A DNA stretch of 14,959 nt, from the NCBI GenBank assembly GCA_030041195.1, contig JASHOI010000577.1, positions 1-14,959 of the forward strand. The letters run 5' to 3'. The translations under genes were made by a program, and so were the position numbers. Every line of letters begins with the position of its first letter. Position 1 is the first letter of the stretch. The DNA comes from Streptosporangiaceae bacterium. Lineage in GTDB: Bacteria > Actinomycetota > Actinomycetes > Streptosporangiales > Streptosporangiaceae. The notes beneath the pieces were generated by a model. It saw only the letters and a list, made by a program, of their open reading frames with translations, was not told the origin of the DNA and searched no databases. This document shows positions 1-7,817 of the stretch, piece by piece.

Positions 1-523
1 GCACGACCGCGCCGCAATCGGCCGGCGTCCGCGCGGCCGCTCCGGCAACGGCGGCCGCGGTAGCCGCCTCGTCCCCGGCGTCGACCGCGTCGGCCAGGCC
101 GGGGCAGGCGACCGGGGTGACCCGGGCCGAGCCGGCGAAGTCGTCGATGAGCCGGCGCTGATACGTGCTGGCGGTGGTGGCCACGGTCGCCCAGATCGCC
201 ACCGAGTCGCTGAACGCCGCGGCGGGTTTGATCGCCGGAACCGTGCCGACGACGGGGATGGCGGGCTCGAACTCCGCCCGCAGCGCGGGGAGTGCGTGCA
301 CGGTGCCCGTGTTGCACGCGAACACGATCACGTCCGGCCCGAACGCGGCGGCCGCCCGGGCGCAGGCGAGCGACCGCTGGGCGATGTCGCCGGGCGTGCG
401 TGGCCCCCACGGCATCCCGTCCGGATCCATGGCCAGCACCAGATCGGCGCCGGGGCGGAGCCGGTGCAGTTCCGCGGCGGCGGCGAGCAGCCCGATCCCG
501 GAGTTGATCAGCGCGATCCGCAT
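1..523 (-). CDS. Glutamate/aspartate racemase-family protein, C-terminus beyond window edge
   Basis: About 174 residues are visible; the rest lies left of the window. Family hallmarks in order are an N-terminal NSGIG at residues 7-11, MPWGPRTP around 37-44 (compare PYG in MurI), the first catalytic cysteine motif ACNTGT with Cys70, VVGTVPAIKPA at 91-101, and CPGL at 140-143. MurI-type racemases use two cysteines to interconvert L- and D-glutamate for peptidoglycan; the second cysteine motif would lie outside the window. The usual DSG motif reads NSG here (Asn7), which removes a residue thought to assist catalysis. The protein may therefore be a divergent racemase-fold enzyme rather than the housekeeping MurI. 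The start ATG at 521-523 lies 7 nt after a TAGGCT -10-like hexamer (minus strand), so a leaderless message is possible. Family membership is secure; substrate is not. Confidence 0.8.
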   Translation of the reverse strand, partial: MRIALINSGIGLLAAAAELHRLRPGADLVLAMDPDGMPWGPRTPGDIAQRSLACARAAAAFGPDVIVFACNTGTVHALPALRAEFEPAIPVVGTVPAIKPAAAFSDSVAIWATVATTASTYQRRLIDDFAGSARVTPVACPGLADAVDAGDEAATAAAVAGAAARTPADCGAVV

Positions 524-530
524 GCCACCC

Positions 531-536
531 AGCCTA
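531..536 (-). promoter_or_regulatory. Candidate -10 element (TAGGCT) of the racemase-like gene
   Basis: On the minus strand TAGGCT ends 7 nt before the ATG at 523. That would place the transcription start at or next to the start codon. No convincing -35 is visible. The GGGTGG between hexamer and ATG could alternatively act as a weak ribosome binding site. Confidence 0.4.
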
Positions 537-619
537 GGCGGCTTCCCGCGCCACGCCCGTGACCAGCGCCGACGGCACGGGTCAAGGAATTGTCAGCACC
601 TGGCGAAAGGATGACAGCG

Positions 620-1198
620 TTAGCCGAGGGCTGGCAGCCCGTCGATGCTGACCGCGTTCTTCTCCGCGCGGTATTCGGCGAGCTCGTCGAGAGACTGCTG
701 CTCCGCCATCTGCGCCAGCAGGTCGCGTTCTTCGGTCAGCTCCATGCGCGGCACGGCGTAGCCGCAGGAGTCGGCGATGCGGTCCGCCTCCACGACGATG
801 ATCGCCCTGCGGTCGCGCCGGTCGGCACCTGGCGTCCCGTTCCGGGAAAACTTTGCGGCGAGCGCCGGCCAGCGCGGGTCGCCGGGCAGCACCACCCGCC
901 CGCGGCCGTAGATGCGCAAAATCTTCGCCTGCTTCGTGAACGAGCAGAACATGATCGTTATCCGGCCGTTCTGCCGCAGGTGCGCGATGGTCTCGGCGCC
1001 GCTGCCGGTCAGGTCGACGTAGGCCACCGTCGTGGGGCCCAGCACGGCGAACGTGTCCCGGTAGCCCTTGGGTGAGACGTTGACGTGGCCGCCCTCGCCG
1101 TCCGCGGTGAGACACGGCGCCGTGGCCACGAAGAACACCGCCTGGCGGGCGATAAACTTCCTGAGCCGTTCGTCCAGCTCGGCGTAGACCTTGCCCAT
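620..1198 (-). CDS. Pyridoxamine 5'-phosphate oxidase-family flavoprotein
   Basis: 192 aa. The sequence begins MGKVYAELDERLRKFI and continues with QAVFFVATAP, a HVNVSPKG motif, LTGSGAETIAHLRQNGRI, an IMFCSF strand, GRGRVVLPGDP and DSCGYAVP. This series is characteristic of a PPOX-type split-barrel family common in actinobacteria, whose members bind FMN or F420 and mostly have no known substrate. The C-terminus (AEKNAVSIDGLPAL) is also typical. The ATG at 1198 is chosen over an in-frame upstream start at 1282 because AGGAGGG lies directly before it and the homology begins there. It is probably a cytoplasmic redox enzyme. It is divergent from the tmsA-like gene with 64 bp between start codons, so the two may share regulation. 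It cannot be assigned to flavin versus F420 from sequence alone. Confidence 0.88.
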   Translation of the reverse strand: MGKVYAELDERLRKFIARQAVFFVATAPCLTADGEGGHVNVSPKGYRDTFAVLGPTTVAYVDLTGSGAETIAHLRQNGRITIMFCSFTKQAKILRIYGRGRVVLPGDPRWPALAAKFSRNGTPGADRRDRRAIIVVEADRIADSCGYAVPRMELTEERDLLAQMAEQQSLDELAEYRAEKNAVSIDGLPALG

Positions 1199-1215
1199 AA
1201 TGCCCTCCTGCGTGC

Positions 1216-1221
1216 ATTCTC
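1216..1221 (-). promoter_or_regulatory. Candidate -10 element (GAGAAT) of the PPOX-like gene
   Basis: On the minus strand GAGAAT is followed by 6 nt and then AGGAGGGCATT-ATG. Transcription could start at the Shine-Dalgarno itself, giving an 11-nt leader. It lies in the 64-bp divergent region shared with the tmsA-like gene. No -35 is recognisable, so this is tentative. Confidence 0.25.
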
Positions 1222-1262
1222 GCCGTGAGGCCTGGGTGCGGGCGACATCGGGGAGGGTTGGT

Positions 1263-2690
1263 GTGACCGACGTCACTGGCACGGGCAGTCGCGGCGTGGC
1301 GCCGCGGCGGGAGCCGCCCGCGGCCCACCGGGATGCGGTGGCCCGGCTGCAGCGCGACTACGCGGCGATCCCGCCCGGCAGCGCGGTCCGGCTGGCCAAG
1401 CGCACGTCGAACCTGTTCCGGTTCCCCGGCGCCGGTGCGTCCGCCGGGCTTGACGTTTCCGCCTTCGGGCATGTCGAGTGCGTCGACCCGGCCAGCCGCA
1501 CGGCGGTCGTCGGCGGCATGACCACCTACGAGGATCTCGCCGACGCCACCCTGGCACACGGCCTGATGCCGCTGGTCGTGCCGCAGCTGAAGACGATCAC
1601 GCTCGGCGGCGCCGTGACCGGCCTTGGCATCGAGTCGACCTCGCTGCGCAGCGGCCTGCCGCACGAGTCAGCGACCGAGCTGGAGATCCTCACCGGCGAC
1701 GGACGGGTGGTCACCGCCACCGACGACAACTCCCGCGCCGATCTGTACCGCGGTTTCGCCAACTCCTACGGCACGCTCGGTTACGCGCTCTCGCTCACGA
1801 TCGAGCTCGAGCCGGTCACGCCGTACGTGCACTTGCGCCACTTCCGTTTCGACACGCCGGAAGCGTGCATGGACGCGGTCGCGCAGATCGCCCGGGACGG
1901 CAGCTACCGCGGGCACCGGGCGGACTTCGTGGACGGCACGATGTTCAGCCTCGACGAGATGTACCTGACCGTCGGCGCCTTCAGCGAGATCGCGCCGTGG
2001 CGCAGCGACTACACGCGGGACCGGATCTACTACCAGTCAATCCGCGGCCCGAAGGAGGACTTCCTCACGATCCGCGACTATCTGTGGCGGTGGGACACCG
2101 ACTGGTTCTGGTGCGCGCGGGCGCTCGGCGTGCAGAACCCGGTAATCCGCCGGGTCTGGCCCCGCCGGTACCGCCGCTCGGACACCTACCGCAAGCTGAT
2201 CGCCGTCGACCGCAAGTACGGCCTGTCCGCGGCGCTGAACGCCCGCCGCGGCCTGCCGCCGCGCGAGTACGTCGCCCAGGACGTCGATATCCCGGTCGAG
2301 CGGGGTGCCGAGTTCCTGCGCTGGTTCGTCCCGCAGGTCGGCATGAGCCCGGTGTGGATCTGCCCGCTGCGGCTGCGCGGCACCCCGCGCAGCAGGCAAA
2401 GCTGGCCGCTGTACCCGTTGCGGCCCGGCGACGTCTACGTGAACTTCGGCTTCTGGGGCACCCGCCCGCTGCCGCCCGGAGCCGGCGACGGCCACTTCAA
2501 CCGGCTGATCGAGAAGCAGGTCACCGCCCTCGGCGGCCGCAAGGGGCTGTACTCCTCGTCGTTCTACTCCGAGGAGGAGTTCTGGGCGCTGTTCAACGGG
2601 CCGGAGTATTTCCGGCTCAAGCGGGAATACGACGGCGGCGGACGGCTGGCCAGCCTCTATGACAAGTGCGTAACGTTTAATAACGGGTGA
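1263..2690 (+). CDS. tmsA: FAD-binding oxidoreductase, TmsA/BfaA-like (10-methylene fatty acid reductase)
   Basis: 475 aa from the GTG at 1263, preceded by GGGGAGGG about 6 nt upstream. An in-frame ATG at 1191 would overlap the divergent gene and adds no conserved sequence. The N-terminal half is a PCMH-type FAD domain with the DHCR24-like pattern: VVGGMTTYEDL from residue 82, TLGGAVTGLGIES near 113, then ELEILTGDGRVV and a YGTLGYALSLTIEL strand. The C-terminal half is rich in aromatic residues and ends YDKCVTFNNG. In mycobacteria and Rhodococcus a homologous flavoprotein reduces the 10-methylene group made by the partner methyltransferase, yielding 10-methyl (tuberculostearic-type) fatty acids. 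The next gene is that partner, 49 bp downstream on the same strand, which strongly supports the assignment. The alternative is a sterol delta24-reductase-like enzyme of other function. Confidence 0.82.
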   Translation: MTDVTGTGSRGVAPRREPPAAHRDAVARLQRDYAAIPPGSAVRLAKRTSNLFRFPGAGASAGLDVSAFGHVECVDPASRTAVVGGMTTYEDLADATLAHGLMPLVVPQLKTITLGGAVTGLGIESTSLRSGLPHESATELEILTGDGRVVTATDDNSRADLYRGFANSYGTLGYALSLTIELEPVTPYVHLRHFRFDTPEACMDAVAQIARDGSYRGHRADFVDGTMFSLDEMYLTVGAFSEIAPWRSDYTRDRIYYQSIRGPKEDFLTIRDYLWRWDTDWFWCARALGVQNPVIRRVWPRRYRRSDTYRKLIAVDRKYGLSAALNARRGLPPREYVAQDVDIPVERGAEFLRWFVPQVGMSPVWICPLRLRGTPRSRQSWPLYPLRPGDVYVNFGFWGTRPLPPGAGDGHFNRLIEKQVTALGGRKGLYSSSFYSEEEFWALFNGPEYFRLKREYDGGGRLASLYDKCVTFNNG

Positions 2691-2739
2691 AGTTGGGCCG
2701 CGTGAGCGGCGTGACCGGTTGGATCGTGGAGAGCGGGTT

Positions 2740-4017
2740 ATGGCACTTGCCGACGTGTTCGAGCGGATCGCGGGCCCGGACGCGCCCGTGGAGTTCCGTG
2801 CCTATGACGGAAGCCGGGCCGGGACCGAGGGCTCTGTGGTGCGGATCACGGTCAAGTCGCCGGCCGCGGTCAGGTACCTGGCCCAGGCGCCCGGCGCGAT
2901 GGGCCTGGCCCGGGCGTATGTGTCCGGCCACATCGACGTGGACGGCGACATGTACTCCGCGCTGGCCCGGATGGCCAGCGTGCAGCGGATGGACCTGAGC
3001 ATCGCCGAGCGGCTGGCCCTGCTGCGCCAGCTCGGCGGGCCTCGGGTGCTGTTCCCGCGGGTTCCGCCCCCGCCGCAGGAGGTCCGCGTGCGGCGGAGAT
3101 CCCTGTCCGGCCGGCGGCACTCCAAGGGCCGCGACGCGTCGGCGATCTCGCACCATTACGACGTCTCCAACACGTTCTACGAGTGGGTGCTCGGCCCCTC
3201 GATGGCCTACACGTGCGCCTGCTACCCCACCGAGGACGCCACGCTGGAAGAGGCGCAGTGGTACAAGCACGACCTGGTCGCCCGGAAGCTGGCACTGCGG
3301 CCCGGGATGCGGCTGCTCGACGTGGGCTGCGGCTGGGGCGGCATGGTGCGGCACGCCGCCCGCGAGTACGGCGTCAAGGCGCTCGGCGTCACACTGTCCG
3401 AGCAGCAGGCGCTGTGGGGCCAGAAGGCCATCGAGGAGCAGGGCCTCGCGGACCTGGCCGAGGTGCGGCACCTGGACTACCGGGACGTGCCGGAGACCGG
3501 CTTCGACGCGGTCAGTTCGATCGGGCTGACCGAGCACATCGGCAAGGCACAGCTGCCCGGCTACTTCGCGTTCCTTTACGGCAAGCTGAAGCCGGAGGGA
3601 CGGCTGCTGAACCACTGCATCACCCGCACCGACGACACCGAGCCTGCCCGGCGGCCCGATGGGTTCATCTACCGGTACGTGTTCCCGGACGGCGAGCTCG
3701 AGGCGCCCGGCTACCTGGTTTCGCTGATGCACGACGCGGGCTTCGAGGTCCGCCACGAGGAGAACCTGCGCGAGCACTACGCGAAGACGCTGGCCGGCTG
3801 GTGCAGGAACCTGGACGAGCACTGGGACGAGGCGGTCGCCGAGGTCGGCGACGGTACGGCCCGGGTCTGGCGGCTGTACATGGCCGGGTCGCGGGTCGGC
3901 TTCGAGCGCAACCAGATCCAGCTGCACCAGGTCCTGGGCGTGCGGCTCGGCGACAACGGCAGGTCGGGCATGCCGCTGCGGCCCGACTGGGAGCCGACTC
4001 CCGCGCCGGTCAGCTGA
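2740..4017 (+). CDS. tmsB: SAM-dependent cyclopropane/methylene fatty acid synthase family, TmsB/BfaB-like
   Basis: 425 aa from ATG 2740, with GGAGAG about 7 nt upstream; an in-frame TTG at 2719 is less likely. The N-terminal ~130 residues are the lipid-interacting domain of CFA synthases. HHYDVSN starts at residue 138 and TCACYPTED follows. The SAM-binding motif I LLDVGCGWGG is at 192-201, and the TEHIGK motif contains Glu265 and His266, typical active-site residues. IYRYVFPDGEL and HYAKTLAGW mark the C-terminal part. Family enzymes methylate the double bond of phospholipid acyl chains. Beside a TmsA-like reductase, the likely product is a 10-methylene rather than a cyclopropane chain, but a true cyclopropane synthase cannot be excluded by eye. 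It acts at the inner membrane face. A third gene of the tms set (tmsC) does not follow; the next gene is on the opposite strand. Confidence 0.87.
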   Translation: MALADVFERIAGPDAPVEFRAYDGSRAGTEGSVVRITVKSPAAVRYLAQAPGAMGLARAYVSGHIDVDGDMYSALARMASVQRMDLSIAERLALLRQLGGPRVLFPRVPPPPQEVRVRRRSLSGRRHSKGRDASAISHHYDVSNTFYEWVLGPSMAYTCACYPTEDATLEEAQWYKHDLVARKLALRPGMRLLDVGCGWGGMVRHAAREYGVKALGVTLSEQQALWGQKAIEEQGLADLAEVRHLDYRDVPETGFDAVSSIGLTEHIGKAQLPGYFAFLYGKLKPEGRLLNHCITRTDDTEPARRPDGFIYRYVFPDGELEAPGYLVSLMHDAGFEVRHEENLREHYAKTLAGWCRNLDEHWDEAVAEVGDGTARVWRLYMAGSRVGFERNQIQLHQVLGVRLGDNGRSGMPLRPDWEPTPAPVS

Positions 4018-4042
4018 CCCCGCAGAGCTCGCCGGTCAGCTG
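4004..4042. repeat. 13-bp direct repeat spanning both stop codons of a convergent gene pair
   Basis: CGCCGGTCAGCTG occurs at 4004-4016 and again at 4030-4042. The first copy lies within a perfect 12-bp palindrome GGTCAGCTGACC (4008-4019) and supplies the TGA of the tmsB-like gene. The second supplies, on the minus strand, the TGA of the epimerase-like gene. No U-tract follows, so it is not a classic terminator, although the palindrome could contribute to termination between the genes. Confidence 0.6.
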
Positions 4043-4632
4043 CCTGCCCGGTCGTCGACGACGATCGTCACGCCCGCGGGCACGCCGATCGCTGGCACGG
4101 TCTGCCGGGCCGCGTCATCGACGTGGACCCGAGGTGGTTCCGGCGGGTCGTCCTCGTAATACGTGCCGGGACCGAAGAGCTGGCCGTACCTGATCACCAC
4201 CCCGCCCGCCTGCAGCACCGCGCGCTCGTGCGCCGCGGTGGCCGCCCGGCCGCTCTCGCCCGGCTGCTCCCAGGAGACGCTCTGCGCGATGACCGGTCCC
4301 GCCTTGGCCGCGGCAGCGGCGGCGAGCAGGTTGCGCGTGCCCTCGCCGCGGATGCGGTCGTTGCGGTCCCGGAACGCCTGGATGTCCGCAGCGTTGTCGG
4401 GCAGGTCGGTGAGCTGGTGGAAGACGATGTCCGGATCGAACGAGGCCACCGCGCGGGTGAGCGCGTCAACGTCGAACACGTCGCAGACCACCGGCTCCGC
4501 GCCAAGCTCCCGCAGCAGCTCGGCCTTGCGCGGCGAGCGGGTCATCCCGGCCACCGTGTGCCCGTCCGCGACGAGCAGCGGGACCAGGCGGCCGCCGATG
4601 ACGCCGCTCGCTCCCGCGACGAAGATCCGCAT
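4036..4632 (-). CDS. Compact NAD(P)-dependent epimerase/dehydratase-family protein
   Basis: 198 aa. The N-terminus carries the Rossmann dinucleotide motif GASGVIGG (residues 7-14). It is followed by GHTVAGMTRSP, then a VVCDVFD strand with an acidic residue, FHQLTDLPD, NLLAAAAAAKAG and RYGQLFGPGTYYED. These are typical of a group of actinobacterial extended-SDR relatives. The canonical Tyr-x-x-x-Lys catalytic pair is not evident; SVSWEQPGESG stands in that area. The protein ends at VTIVVDDRAGS, where longer relatives continue into a substrate-binding part, so it is either a naturally short subfamily or C-terminally truncated. The ATG follows a TAGGCT hexamer by 6 nt without any Shine-Dalgarno, suggesting a leaderless message. 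Substrate unknown. Confidence 0.82.
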   Translation of the reverse strand: MRIFVAGASGVIGGRLVPLLVADGHTVAGMTRSPRKAELLRELGAEPVVCDVFDVDALTRAVASFDPDIVFHQLTDLPDNAADIQAFRDRNDRIRGEGTRNLLAAAAAAKAGPVIAQSVSWEQPGESGRAATAAHERAVLQAGGVVIRYGQLFGPGTYYEDDPPEPPRVHVDDAARQTVPAIGVPAGVTIVVDDRAGS

Positions 4633-4638
4633 TGGGCC

Positions 4639-4644
4639 AGCCTA
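4639..4644 (-). promoter_or_regulatory. Candidate -10 element (TAGGCT), leaderless start of the epimerase-like gene
   Basis: On the minus strand TAGGCT is followed by exactly 6 nt (GGCCCA) and then ATG. No purine-rich ribosome binding site exists in the gap. It is one of several hexamers with A at position 2 and T at position 6, spaced 6-7 nt before start codons in this window. Confidence 0.45.
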
Positions 4645-4678
4645 TTGCGTGCCACGCCACCGCCCGGGCAGCCGCGCT

Positions 4679-4684
4679 TAGACT
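4679..4684 (+). promoter_or_regulatory. Candidate -10 element (TAGACT), leaderless start of the PH-like gene
   Basis: TAGACT is followed by 6 nt (GCGGTC) and the GTG at 4691, with no Shine-Dalgarno. It faces the divergent TAGGCT at 4639-4644. The whole control region between the two genes is only 58 bp. Confidence 0.45.
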
Positions 4685-4690
4685 GCGGTC

Positions 4691-5038
4691 GTGGCGGGCT
4701 ATGACGACGGCAAGGTGGCCTGCACCGATCGGGAACTCGTCATCCGCCATTACTACTTCTTCGCCTCGGGTGCCAAACACATCCCGTACTCCGCTATCCG
4801 CGAGGCGCGCCGGGTGCCCCTTGGCCCGATGGGACGGTGGCGCATCAACGGCAGCGGGGACCTCGTCCACTGGTTCAACTTCGATGCGCGCCGCCCGCGC
4901 AAGAACTCCGCGATCGTGATTCACCTCGACGGGCGGATCCGGCCGGTCATCACACCCGACGATCCCGACCAGGTGGCGGCCGCGCTCGCCGCCCACGGGG
5001 TGAACGTCACCGTCGGCTCGGAACGGGGACTGTACTAG
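4691..5038 (+). CDS. Small PH-domain-like protein, function unknown
   Basis: 115 aa, GTG start, no signal peptide or membrane segment. The pattern is a run of short beta strands (ELVIRHYYFFASGAKHIPYSAI, GRWRINGSGDLVHWFNF, NSAIVIHLDGRIRPVITPDD) ending in a helix (DQVAAALAAHGV). That is how small bacterial PH-like (bPH) proteins look: seven strands and a capping helix, with the 'IPYSAI' turn and 'PDDPDQVAAAL' before the helix. Such proteins generally have no assigned reaction. It stands alone, divergent from the epimerase-like gene and convergent with the DAHP synthase gene (14 bp between stops), so context gives no functional clue. The start is supported by the hexamer 6 nt upstream. The fold assignment is inference. 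Confidence 0.75.
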   Translation: MAGYDDGKVACTDRELVIRHYYFFASGAKHIPYSAIREARRVPLGPMGRWRINGSGDLVHWFNFDARRPRKNSAIVIHLDGRIRPVITPDDPDQVAAALAAHGVNVTVGSERGLY

Positions 5039-5052
5039 CGCGTCGACATCAG

Positions 5053-5057
<5 letters not shown>
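5034..5057. terminator. Short inverted repeat between convergent stops
   Basis: ACTAG (5034-5038) and CTAGT (5053-5057) are inverted copies. They contain the TAG stop of the PH-like gene and the TAG stop of the DAHP synthase gene. The 5-bp arms are short and there is no T-run, so a role as bidirectional terminator is weakly supported. Confidence 0.2.
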
Positions 5058-6417
<1,360 letters not shown>

Positions 6418-6464
6418 GGCTGCAGGTGTTCCGGCAGGGGCAGGCTGTCACCAGTCACGACCAC

Positions 6465-6470
6465 ACGCTA
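6465..6470 (-). promoter_or_regulatory. Candidate -10 element (TAGCGT) for the DAHP synthase gene
   Basis: On the minus strand TAGCGT lies about 47 nt before the ATG, which would leave a roughly 40-nt leader. It sits in the 144-bp divergent region shared with dxr. No clear -35 is visible; tentative. Confidence 0.25.
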
Positions 6471-6503
6471 CGCGCCCCGGAAGCGTGCCGGAGGCGACGC
6501 CCC

Positions 6504-6517
6504 TGACGTCCGCGTCA
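6504..6517. promoter_or_regulatory. Inverted repeat TGACG-TCCG-CGTCA in the aroG-dxr divergent region
   Basis: Five-base arms separated by 4 nt form a near-palindromic half-site pair. It is centred about 51 bp upstream of the dxr start and about 93 bp upstream of the DAHP synthase start. The form resembles a dimeric regulator site, but the arms are short and chance occurrence is quite possible. Confidence 0.25.
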
Positions 6518-6549
6518 CGGCCGGGCGGGCGAGCGGCGGCAGAGCGGGG

Positions 6550-6555
6550 GAGAAT
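6550..6555 (+). promoter_or_regulatory. Candidate -10 element (GAGAAT) just before dxr
   Basis: GAGAAT is followed by 6 nt (GACCTC) and the dxr ATG, the same spacing as at other starts in the window. The overlapping GGGGGAG could instead be a Shine-Dalgarno about 9 nt from the ATG, so the reading is ambiguous. Confidence 0.3.
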
Positions 6556-6561
6556 GACCTC

Positions 6562-7782
6562 ATGGAGTCAGCCAGCGCGCGCCGGGACGTCGTCGTGCTC
6601 GGATCCACCGGATCAATAGGCACCCAGGCCGCCGACATCATCCGGCGCAACCCGGACCGATTCCGGGTGGCTGGGCTCGCCGCGGGCGGCGGCAACCCGG
6701 ACCTGCTGGCCAGCCAGGCGCTGGAGTTCGGCGCCGAGGTGGTCGCGGTGGCCAGCGATGCGAGGGTCGAGGAACTGCGCCAGGCGCTGCACGCCAAGGC
6801 CGGGGCGAAAGAGGCGGGTGCGGGGAAGCCCGGGCAGCTGCCCAAGATCCTGGCCGGGCCCGACGCGATCGCCGAGGTGGCGGCGTGGCCCTGCGACGTC
6901 GTCCTGAACGGGGTCACCGGCGCGGTCGGCCTTGCCGCCACGCTGGCCGCGATCGACGCCGGCCGCGTGCTCGCGCTGGCCAACAAGGAGTCCCTGATCA
7001 TGGGCGGCCCGCTGGTGGCGGACCGCGCCGCGCCCGGGCAGATCGTCCCCGTCGACTCCGAGCACTCCGCACTGGCCCAGTGCCTGCGCGGCGGCCGGGC
7101 CGGGGAGGTGCGCCGGCTGGTGGTCACCGCGAGCGGAGGGCCGTTCCTGCACCGTGGCCGCGACGAACTCGAGGACGTCACGCCGGAGCAGGCCCTCGCG
7201 CACCCCACCTGGACCATGGGCCCGGTGATCACGGTGAACTCCGCCACGCTGGTGAACAAGGGGCTGGAGCTGATCGAGGCGCACCTGCTGTTCGGCGTCG
7301 GCTTCGAGGCCATCGAGGTGGTCGTGCACCGGCAGTCAGTGATCCACTCCATGGTCGAGTTCGCCGATGGATCGACGATCGCCCAGGCTAGTCCCCCCGA
7401 CATGCGGATCCCGATCGCGCTGGCCCTGGCCTGGCCGGACCGGGTTCCCGGCGCGGCCAGTCCGGTGGACTGGACCACGGCGCATACCTGGACATTTGAG
7501 CCACTCGACGAGAGCGCGTTTCCTGCCGTGGCACTCGCCCGTGCGGCAGGAACCGCTGGCGGGACCGTTCCGGCCGTTTACAACGCCGCCAACGAGGTGT
7601 GCGTCGAGGCGTTCCTGGCCGGCCGGCTCCGGTTCACCAGGATCATCGATAATGTTGCGCGGGTAGTCTCTGAGCACGAGGGTTCGAGCCTCCAGACCGT
7701 GACGCTGGACGACGTGCTCGCAGCGGATAGCTGGGCACGGAGCCGGGCGCGCGAGCTGACCGGCACCGGGCACGAGCGCTAA
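6562..7782 (+). CDS. dxr: 1-deoxy-D-xylulose 5-phosphate reductoisomerase (Dxr/IspC)
   Basis: 406 aa. The enzyme converts DXP to MEP with NADPH, the first committed step of the MEP isoprenoid pathway and the fosmidomycin target. Visible motifs: NADPH-binding GSTGSIG at residues 14-20, [33 protein letters not shown], the metal-binding [12 protein letters not shown], and [39 protein letters not shown] and [17 protein letters not shown] follow, then [11 protein letters not shown]. The C-terminal helical domain contains [14 protein letters not shown] small Ala/Gly/Lys-rich insertion (around residues 78-92) lies in the N-terminal domain. The ATG at 6562 is chosen because the reading frame upstream runs antisense through the DAHP synthase gene and has no Dxr homology. 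The protease gene follows after 35 bp, probably in one operon. Confidence 0.98.
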   Translation: MESASARRDVVVLGSTGSIGTQAADIIRRNPDRFRVAGLAAGGGNPDLLASQALEFGAEVVAVASDARVEELRQALHAKAGAKEAGAGKPGQLPKILAGPDAIAEVAAWPCDVVLNGVTGAVGLAATLAAIDAGRVLALANKESLIMGGPLVADRAAPGQIVPVDSEHSALAQCLRGGRAGEVRRLVVTASGGPFLHRGRDELEDVTPEQALAHPTWTMGPVITVNSATLVNKGLELIEAHLLFGVGFEAIEVVVHRQSVIHSMVEFADGSTIAQASPPDMRIPIALALAWPDRVPGAASPVDWTTAHTWTFEPLDESAFPAVALARAAGTAGGTVPAVYNAANEVCVEAFLAGRLRFTRIIDNVARVVSEHEGSSLQTVTLDDVLAADSWARSRARELTGTGHER

Positions 7783-7817
7783 CCTGGCGCCGCCCGCAGG
7801 GAGGGAGACACGGCAGG

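Noticed and set aside
1191..1262. Earlier ATG for the tmsA-like gene
   Set aside because: It would overlap the divergent PPOX start and its ribosome binding site; the GTG at 1263 has its own GGGGAGGG and fits the homology.
1199..1282. 28-residue N-terminal extension of the PPOX-like protein
   Set aside because: The extension is not typical of the family, and the ATG at 1198 is directly preceded by AGGAGGG.
582..1664. 360-codon minus-strand open frame over the PPOX-like gene and the start of tmsA
   Set aside because: Overlaps two well-supported genes in another frame and has no conserved sequence.
2677..3927. 416-codon minus-strand open frame opposite the tmsB-like gene
   Set aside because: Shadow of a gene with clear SAM-binding and CFA motifs; no recognisable protein features.
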